Positions 58,343 through 64,000 of a DNA stretch of 64,000 nucleotides are shown here, piece by piece. The stretch's first letter is position 1. Each line of letters begins with the position of its first letter. This stretch comes from Deinococcus sp. Marseille-Q6407 (GTDB lineage Bacteria > Deinococcota > Deinococci > Deinococcales > Deinococcaceae). The translations under genes were made by a program, and so were the position numbers. The notes below the pieces were generated by a model. That model searched no databases, had not been told where the DNA came from, and worked only from the letters and a program-made list of their open reading frames with translations. The stretch lies in assembly GCF_946848805.1 (NCBI RefSeq), contig NZ_CAMPFU010000007.1, positions 1 to 64,000 of the forward strand, given 5' to 3'.

Positions 58343-59494
58343 ATGACGACCACCGCCATCTCCCGTTTCCGTGCCCCGCTGGGGCTGCTGCTCACCGCGC
58401 TGCTGGCAGCCTGCTCGTCCCAGAATGGCAACGGGTCGGCGTCCTCGGGAACTGCGGCCACGTCTCAGGCAGAGACGGTGACTACCAGTGCGGTCAGCAC
58501 GACCAGCACCGAGACAACCAGTGGCAGTGCTAATAACAGTGCTGCCAGTAATAGTGCGGCCAGTGCAGCAACCGGCGGCGCCACCGCGCCGGAACTGCGG
58601 CTGGGGCTGTTTCCCAACGTAACCCACGCGGCCGGCCTGGTGGGCGTGGACAAAGACCTGTTCAAGAAGAACCTGGGCAGCACCACCCTGGCGGTCAGTC
58701 ATTTTGCCAACGGTTCACAGATCAACGAGGCGTTTGCGGCCGGTGCGCTGGACGCGGCGTATGTGGGCCCCGGCCCGGCCATGAACGCTTTTATGCAGGG
58801 CATTCCGCTGAAAGTCTATGCCGGCGCGGCCAATGCGGGCGCAGTGCTGGTGGCGCAGTCGGGCAGCAAGGCGCAATCGGTCAAGGACCTGGCCGGGCTG
58901 AAAGTGGCGGTGCCTACCCGGGGGTCCACCCAGGACATCAGCCTGCGGCACCTGCTGCATGAAAACGGCCTGAAAACCACCGATGAGGGCGGCGACGTGA
59001 CCGTGGTGCCGATCAACCCGGCCGATATGCCGGCTGCCTTTGCCGGCAGGCAGGTCGAGGCCGCACTGGTGCAGGAACCCTGGGGCACCGTGCTGGAAGA
59101 CCAGGGCGCCCGGCTGCTAGTAGACGAAAAAGGCATCTGGGCGAATGGTGACTACACCACCACCGTCCTGGTCGTGAACAGCGACTACGCCGAGAAGTAC
59201 CCCGGCACCCTCCAGGCACTGCTGAAAGCGCACCGTCAGGCGGTGGCCTTTGTGAAAGACCAGCCGGACGAGGCCCGCGCCGCTGTGGCCCGGCAGGTAG
59301 AAGCCATGACCGGCAAGCGCCCCAGCGACGCCGACCTGAAAAAAGCGCTGGGCCGCACCCAGGTGACCTGGGACATCAACCAGACCACCCTGGCCGAGTA
59401 CGCCCAGCTGAACCAGGAAGCCGGGTTCTCGCGGCAGGTGCCGGACCTGAACAAGATGCTGGACCTCAGCGTGGTTCGCAGCCTGAACGAGTAA
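58343..59494 (+). CDS. ABC importer substrate-binding lipoprotein, sulfonate type (second system)
   Basis: A 383-residue lipoprotein. Signal [14 protein letters not shown] with lipobox LAAC (Cys24), then a Ser/Thr/Ala/Asn-rich spacer (about 25-75) and an SsuA/NMT1-type binding domain ([23 protein letters not shown], about 81-103; [15 protein letters not shown]). The ribosome site AGGAGG (58329-58334) precedes ATG 58343. It is divergent from its permease and ATPase genes. Aliphatic sulfonate or a similar organic sulfur compound is the likely ligand from the family. Confidence 0.88.
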   Translation: MTTTAISRFRAPLGLLLTALLAACSSQNGNGSASSGTAATSQAETVTTSAVSTTSTETTSGSANNSAASNSAASAATGGATAPELRLGLFPNVTHAAGLVGVDKDLFKKNLGSTTLAVSHFANGSQINEAFAAGALDAAYVGPGPAMNAFMQGIPLKVYAGAANAGAVLVAQSGSKAQSVKDLAGLKVAVPTRGSTQDISLRHLLHENGLKTTDEGGDVTVVPINPADMPAAFAGRQVEAALVQEPWGTVLEDQGARLLVDEKGIWANGDYTTTVLVVNSDYAEKYPGTLQALLKAHRQAVAFVKDQPDEARAAVARQVEAMTGKRPSDADLKKALGRTQVTWDINQTTLAEYAQLNQEAGFSRQVPDLNKMLDLSVVRSLNE

Positions 59495-59508
59495 TAGTGA
59501 CCCGAGAG

Positions 59509-59545
59509 GGGCGCCCGCCTGAGCTACACAGGCAGGCGCCCTTTT
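59509..59545. terminator. Bidirectional terminator between importer and GH3 genes
   Basis: GGGCGCC-C-GCCTG (59509-59521) pairs with CAGGC-A-GGCGCCC (59529-59541); TTTT follows (59542-59545). The genes converge here. Confidence 0.75.
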
Positions 59546-59553
59546 CCTTTGGC

Positions 59554-62025
59554 TTAGAACCGGCGTTTGTGCCAGCTGCGGCGCAGGGCCAACGACAGTT
59601 CACGGCCGGCGGCCCGGTAGCGGCCGTTGATCACTTCGGCCAGAAAACGGGCCAGCGGCGGATTGGCGGTTACGCCGGGGTTCATGGTCATGGCCCGCAG
59701 CGGCAGCTGGCGCAGGTTGTGGGCCAAGTTCATGCTGGCGCCGCTGTCGTCAACCAGTTCGCGCTGATGCCACACCAGTGCCCGGAACAGGCTGCTGGCC
59801 AGCGGGTGCTCCTGCATGGCGTCCAGCGGGGTGTTGGCGGTGTACTCACCACTGCGGTAGTCGCGGTTTTCCGGCAGCGGCCGGCCATACAGCGCCCGGA
59901 ACGCCGGCTGACCGATGCGCAGCGGGAAACCGGGATAGCGGTACTCATTCGGCAGCTGATCGGGCAGAGTCTCACCCGAGACCTGCAGGCGGTACTCCAC
60001 CCGGATATCCCGCGACGAAGCCCCGATACGTACCTGCCACTCACCCGCCTCGGTGCGCCAGCGGCCCCAGAAAGGGTCGTAGTGGGCAAAGGCACGGGGC
60101 GGCAGCTGCAGGGTAATGTCCCGCGATTCGCCGGGCGCCAGGTCCACCCGGGCGTAGGCGGCCAGCTCCTGCCCCGGCCGCAGCACCGCCGAGGTGGCCT
60201 GCGAACGGCGCAGATACAGCTGCATGACCTCGGCACCGGCGCGGCTTCCTACATTGGACACGGTCAATGTCACTGAGCGGCCATCCGAGGAGGGCCGGGC
60301 GTCCGCATAGCGAAACCGGGTGTAGCTCAGGCCATGTCCGAAAGGAAACGGCACCGGCGCCGGCACGTCTTCCCGGTCAAAATAGCGGTAGCCCAGCAGC
60401 AGGCTCTCGCGGTACTCCACCGTGCGGGGACCACCCGGAAACTGCGCGGACGAGGGCCAGTGTTCCAGCTGCGCAGCCCAGCTCTCGGCCAGCCGCCCGC
60501 TGGGGCTGGCCGCTCCGCTCAGCAGGGCGGCCAGGGCGCTCCCGCCGGCTTCCCCGCCAAGGTACGCGTTCAGCAGCGCCGGCACCCGGTCGGCCCAGGG
60601 CAGTTCGGCCGGCGCGCCGCCCTGCAACACCACCACCATCCGCGAGTTGCTGAGTAGCAGTTCCTCAATCAGATCGTTGTGGCTGGCTGGAAGCCCCAGG
60701 TGCTGCCGGTCGATGCCCTCGACCTCGAAGGCTTCGGGCAGGCCCACGAACGCCACCACCACGTCCGCCTCGGCAGCCAGCCGCGCCGCTTCTGCCAGCA
60801 GCTCCGGGTCGGTTTCCTCGCCGTAGCGGTCGTAGCCGGCCGCGTAGCTCACCTGGGCCGCGCCGAAAGTTTCCCGCAGCGCTTCCAGCGGAATATCCAA
60901 CTGCCGCGGCACCATCTGCGAGCTGCCGGCCCCCTGGTAGCGTGGCTGCGCTGCAAAAGCCCCAACGACCGCCAGTCGCTGGCCTTGGTGCAGCGGCAAC
61001 AAGGGTGTGCCGGCCAGCGGTGCATTCTTCAGCAGCACACTGCCCTGAATCGCTGCTTCACGGGCCAGGGCGTGGGCCTCGGCTGGCACGAACGGCTCGG
61101 CAGCCTGGGCCTGTGCCGTGTCTGCCCGGGCGGCCAGTTGCAGCACCCGGGCGGCGGCGCGGCGCAGGTCGGCTTCCTGAATCTGGCCTGCTTGCAGGGC
61201 GACTTCCAGTGCCGGAGCCGTGAGGGCCGCCACGCCGGGCATATCAAGGTCCAGACCACTGCGGAAGGCGGCGGCCCGGTCGCTCACGGCGCCCCAGTCA
61301 CTGACCACCAGGCCGTCGTAGCCCCATTCCTGGCGCAAAATGCCCTGCAGCAGCCGGGGCGACTCGCAGCAAAAGCGGCCGTTGACGCCGTTGTAGGCGG
61401 CCATCACCGTCCAGGGCCGAGCGTCCTGCACCGCTTTTTCAAAACTGGCCAGATACAGTTCGCGCAGCGCCCGCTCGTCCACCACCGCGTCAATCGACAT
61501 TCGGCGGTATTCCTGGTTGTTCGCCACAAAATGCTTCAGGCTGGCACCCACGCCCTGGCTCTGAATGCCACTGATCCAGGCCACCGCCAGGTCGCCCGAA
61601 AGCAGCGGGGCCTCGGAGAAATACTCAAAGTTGCGCCCACACAGCGGGGACCGCTTGAGGTTGGCCCCCGGCCCCAGCAGCACATCCACCCCGGCCGCCC
61701 GGGCTTCCCGGCCTAACATCTGCCCCACTTCACGGATCAGGGCCGGGTTCCAGCTGGCGGCCAGCGCCGCCGCTGTAGGGTAACAGGTGGCCGGCGCGCT
61801 GTTGTCGAGGTCGGAGGTGGTCTGCTCGCCCAGCTGCCGGCGAATGCCATGGGGGCCGTCGGTCAGGTGCAGCGCCCGCGCGCCGCCCGCCGCCTAGGTG
61901 TGCCAGTAGTCGCTTCCCGAGAGCAGGGCCAGCACCTCGGCCAGCGGCAAGGCTTCTGCGCGGCGGAGGCAGGCCTGAAAGTCGGTCGAAGGAGAAGGGG
62001 CGGGCGGAGGTGTCGTGGCAGGCAT
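59554..62025 (-). pseudogene. Family 3 glycoside hydrolase (beta-glucosidase), interrupted by an in-frame TAG
   Basis: The long open frame (59554-61728 from an internal ATG) lacks the N-terminus. Reading upstream in the same frame gives PATCYPTAAALAASW and LTDGPHGIRRQ, conserved GH3 blocks, then TAG at 61894-61896, then LSGSDYWHT and back to ATG 62025. TAGACT lies 7 nt before that ATG. So the gene is about 823 codons with one nonsense codon after WHT. The nucleophile Asp is in VVSDWGAVSDRA; a GH3 C-terminal domain and a fibronectin-III-like domain follow. No signal peptide. Cytoplasmic beta-glucosidase or related enzyme, probably inactive as written. Confidence 0.87.
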
Positions 62026-62032
62026 GACAGGC

Positions 62033-62038
62033 AGTCTA
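62033..62038 (-). promoter_or_regulatory. -10 box (TAGACT) for the GH3 gene
   Basis: TAGACT on the minus strand ends 7 nt before ATG 62025. It supports the true start lying upstream of the in-frame stop. Confidence 0.5.
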
Positions 62039-62106
62039 GCGGGCCAGAGAGCCTTTTCAGCTGCTTGTGGCGCATGCTGGTGCATGTGCTCCAGGTGGCC
62101 GCCCCC

Positions 62107-62135
62107 TTGACACTCCTGCCCCCGGGGACTACACT
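62107..62135 (+). promoter_or_regulatory. Promoter of the SAM riboswitch-metN-metI operon
   Basis: TTGACA (62107-62112), 17-bp spacer, TACACT (62130-62135). Transcription should start near 62142, about 22 nt before the riboswitch. Confidence 0.8.
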
Positions 62136-62163
62136 TTTCCACCAGACCCCCATACGCGGGTCA

Positions 62164-62289
62164 CACCTTTATCCAGAGCGGTGTAGGGATCTGGCCCGAT
62201 AACCACCGCAGCAACCGGCCCTCATTACGGCTAAGGTGCTCTGCCAGCCCGCGTGAATCACGATGTGAAGCGACGGGAACGATAAGGGA
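62164..62289 (+). promoter_or_regulatory. SAM-I (S-box) riboswitch upstream of metN
   Basis: Closing helix CCTTTATC (62166-62173) with GATAAGGG (62281-62288). Landmarks in order: CCAGAGCGGTGTAGGGATCTGG, CCCGATAACCACCGCAGCAACC, CTAAGGTGCTCTGCCAGC and GACGGGAACGATAAG. This is closer to the classic S-box than the metY copy. High SAM would favour the terminator at 62346-62390 and stop methionine import. Confidence 0.92.
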
Positions 62290-62345
62290 AGGGGGCACCC
62301 CACCTACGGGTGGCAAGCGGCGCCAAGCGAGAACAGATTTTTCAG

Positions 62346-62390
62346 CGTTCCCTTCCGAGTTTTAACGCCCAGGAAAGGGAACGTTTTTTT
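62346..62390 (+). terminator. Expression-platform terminator of the metN SAM riboswitch
   Basis: CGTTCCCTT (62346-62354) pairs with AAGGGAACG (62375-62383), a perfect 9-bp stem, then seven T (62384-62390). Confidence 0.85.
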
Positions 62391-62452
62391 ATCTTCCGGC
62401 TGCCCCGCGTGGCCCGTTCCGCTGACCGCTCACTCACGAAGAGGTACTTTCC

Positions 62453-63475
62453 GTGACCACAGCGCCCCTCTTTGCCGTTTCTGCCGCCGGCACCGCCGCA
62501 GCTCAGCCTGCCGGCGGCCCCGCCCTGGAACTGCGCGGCATTACCAAACGCTTCGGTGACCACACCGCCCTTGACGACTTTACCCTCAGCGTGCCGCGTG
62601 GCAGCCGCACCGGCATCATCGGCCGCAGCGGCGCCGGCAAAAGCACCCTGGTCCGGCTACTGAGCGGCCTGGACACCCCCGATAGCGGCGAACTGCGGCT
62701 GAGCGGCGAGAACCTGCTGGCCCTCAGCCCTGCCCAGCGCCGCGCCCGGCAGGCCCGCACCGGGCTGGTATTCCAGCATTTCAACCTGCTGGCTCAGCGC
62801 ACCGCCGTGCAGAACGTGGCTCTGCCGCTGGAATTTGCCGGCGTCCCCAAAGCCCGCCGTGAAGCGCTGGCCCGCGAGGCCCTGGCGCAGGTTGGCCTGG
62901 CTGACCTGGGTGGCCGCTACCCGGCGCAGCTGTCGGGCGGCCAAAAGCAGCGGGTAGGCATTGCCCGCGCCCTGGTCACCAACCCCGAACTGCTGCTGGC
63001 CGATGAAGCCACCAGCGCCCTGGACCCCGAAACCAGCGCCAGCATTCTGAACCTGCTGATCCGTATCCAGCAGGAGCGCGACCTGACCCTGATCATCGTG
63101 ACCCACCAGATGGAAGTGGTGCGCAGCTCGACCACCCACGTGGCGGTGCTGGACCAGGGCCGGCTGGTGGAAAGCGGCGAAACCGGGCAGGTATTGGCCC
63201 GGCCGCAGCACGCGACCACCCGCGCCCTGCTGGGCGCCCACCAGCCGCAGGTGCAGCTGAGCGCGGATGAAGCGCTGCAGCAGCTGACCCTGCCTGCACT
63301 GGACGCGGCGGTGCTGAGCCGCCTGGCCGCGCTGGGTGGCCGGGTGGTAGAGGCGCAGCCCACCGTGATCGGTGGCCGCCAGCAGGTGCTGGCCTGGCTG
63401 GCGGTTCCGGCACAGTTCAGTGTCGCCGAGCTGTACGCTCAGCTGTTGGTCAACCCGGTGGAGGTGAGCGCATGA
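62453..63475 (+). CDS. metN: Methionine ABC importer ATP-binding protein
   Basis: A 340-residue ATPase. Walker A GRSGAGKST, Q-loop FQHFNLLAQRT, signature LSGGQKQRVGIARAL, Walker B LLLADEATSALDPETSASIL and switch His (IIVTHQMEVV) are clear. A C-terminal regulatory domain (about 240-340) is the NIL/ACT-like methionine-sensing domain of MetN, which explains the length. GTG start at 62453, with GAGG (62441-62444) upstream. Its stop overlaps metI (ATGA). The SAM riboswitch in the leader confirms the methionine role. Confidence 0.92.
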   Translation: MTTAPLFAVSAAGTAAAQPAGGPALELRGITKRFGDHTALDDFTLSVPRGSRTGIIGRSGAGKSTLVRLLSGLDTPDSGELRLSGENLLALSPAQRRARQARTGLVFQHFNLLAQRTAVQNVALPLEFAGVPKARREALAREALAQVGLADLGGRYPAQLSGGQKQRVGIARALVTNPELLLADEATSALDPETSASILNLLIRIQQERDLTLIIVTHQMEVVRSSTTHVAVLDQGRLVESGETGQVLARPQHATTRALLGAHQPQVQLSADEALQQLTLPALDAAVLSRLAALGGRVVEAQPTVIGGRQQVLAWLAVPAQFSVAELYAQLLVNPVEVSA

Positions 63476-64000
63476 CCCTGGATCCGGCTGTCTGGCCGCT
63501 GCTGTGGCAAGCCACGCTGCAAACCCTGTGGATGGTGATTCCCGCTGCCCTGCTGGGTCAGTTGCTGGGCACCCTGCTGGGCGTCTGGCTGACCCTGACC
63601 CGCCCCGGCGGGCTGACGCCCAACCCGGCGCTATACCGGGTGCTGGACGCTGTCGTCAACGTGGGCCGCTCTTTTCCCTTCATCATCTTGATGATCGTGC
63701 TGATTCCGCTGACCCGCGCCCTGGTCGGCACGTCTATCGGCAGCACCGCCGCCATCGTGCCGCTGACTGTGGCCGCCGTCCCGTTTCTGGCGCGGCTGGT
63801 AGAAGGCTCGCTGCGTGAGGTGCCGGCTGGCGTGACCGAGGCGGCCCGGGCCATGGGCGCCACCACCGGTCAGATCGTGACCAAGGTGCTGCTGCCCGAG
63901 GCCTTGCCGGGCCTGCTGCACTCCCTGACGGTGCTGGTCATCAGCCTGCTGGGGTACTCGGCCGTGGCCGGAGCCATCGGCGCCGGCGGGCTGGGCGACC
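63472..64000 (+). CDS. metI: Methionine ABC importer permease (partial, runs off window)
   Basis: The ATG at 63472 overlaps the metN stop. The frame is open to the window end (176 codons). It contains the MetI-type blocks TLWMVIPAALLGQLLGTLLG, VVNVGRSFPFIILMIVLIPLTR and an EAA loop (EAARAMGATTGQIVTKVLLPEALPG). The usual MetI length is about 217-225 residues, so about 45 are missing. A metQ binding-protein gene is expected beyond the edge. Confidence 0.9.
   Translation, partial: MTLDPAVWPLLWQATLQTLWMVIPAALLGQLLGTLLGVWLTLTRPGGLTPNPALYRVLDAVVNVGRSFPFIILMIVLIPLTRALVGTSIGSTAAIVPLTVAAVPFLARLVEGSLREVPAGVTEAARAMGATTGQIVTKVLLPEALPGLLHSLTVLVISLLGYSAVAGAIGAGGLGD

Noticed and set aside
59497..60276. 259-codon open frame opposite the GH3 gene
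   Set aside because: It starts in the terminator and runs antisense to a conserved GH3 C-terminus.

Overview
The window looks like chromosomal DNA of a Deinococcus or a close relative. The evidence is high GC, many genes whose -10 box sits 5-8 nt before the start codon (leaderless mRNAs), a Deinococcus/Thermus-type secreted aqualysin-like protease, and IS4-type transposons. The species call is inference from gene content only.

Layout. 1-8274: an accessory block. It starts in the end of one IS4-type element, then carries an AhpD-like protein, an acyl-CoA-dehydrogenase-like flavoprotein, a nitrate/sulfonate-type ABC importer and a TetR regulator. A second type of IS, a 210-bp protein-kinase remnant and a complete copy of the first IS follow. 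8383-12570: a secreted subtilase broken by two homopolymer frameshifts, then a cytochrome c/flavin amine oxidase operon. 12609-14905: acpS, cysteine synthase and serine acetyltransferase. 15055-16260: a Mn2+ (yybP-ykoY) riboswitch driving a TerC-family protein. 16313-32450: transporters (two MFS proteins, a heterodimeric ABC exporter with one frameshifted half, a purine permease, MMPL, a cation exchanger), an aldehyde dehydrogenase, a methyltransferase and a hypothetical gene. 32789-33939: a third copy of the IS. 34038-42132: a Pil-Chp-like chemosensory operon (response regulator, CheW, frameshifted MCP, multi-Hpt CheA hybrid, pseudo-receiver, response regulator). 42348-47564: lipoamide dehydrogenase, cell-wall amidase and a membrane-anchored Ig-like protein. 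47684-55289: methionine synthesis (SAM riboswitch-metY-metX, metF-metH). 55349-59494: an amino-acid permease and a second sulfonate-type ABC importer. 59554-62025: a GH3 glycosidase with an in-frame stop. 62107-64000: a SAM riboswitch-metN-metI operon that runs off the window.

Together, much of the window concerns sulfur. Sulfonate-type importers may bring in sulfur, cysE/cysM make cysteine, metX/metY make homocysteine, metF/metH methylate it to methionine, and metNI imports methionine. SAM-sensing riboswitches control metYX and metNI, and metF has its own structured leader. The most interesting regulatory find is a 28-codon leader ORF that overlaps an efflux-pump gene whose Shine-Dalgarno is locked in a hairpin, which looks like translational attenuation.

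Four genes carry five small lesions (three in mononucleotide runs or close to them). Either this genome is decaying or switching, or the sequence contains errors; reads would decide.
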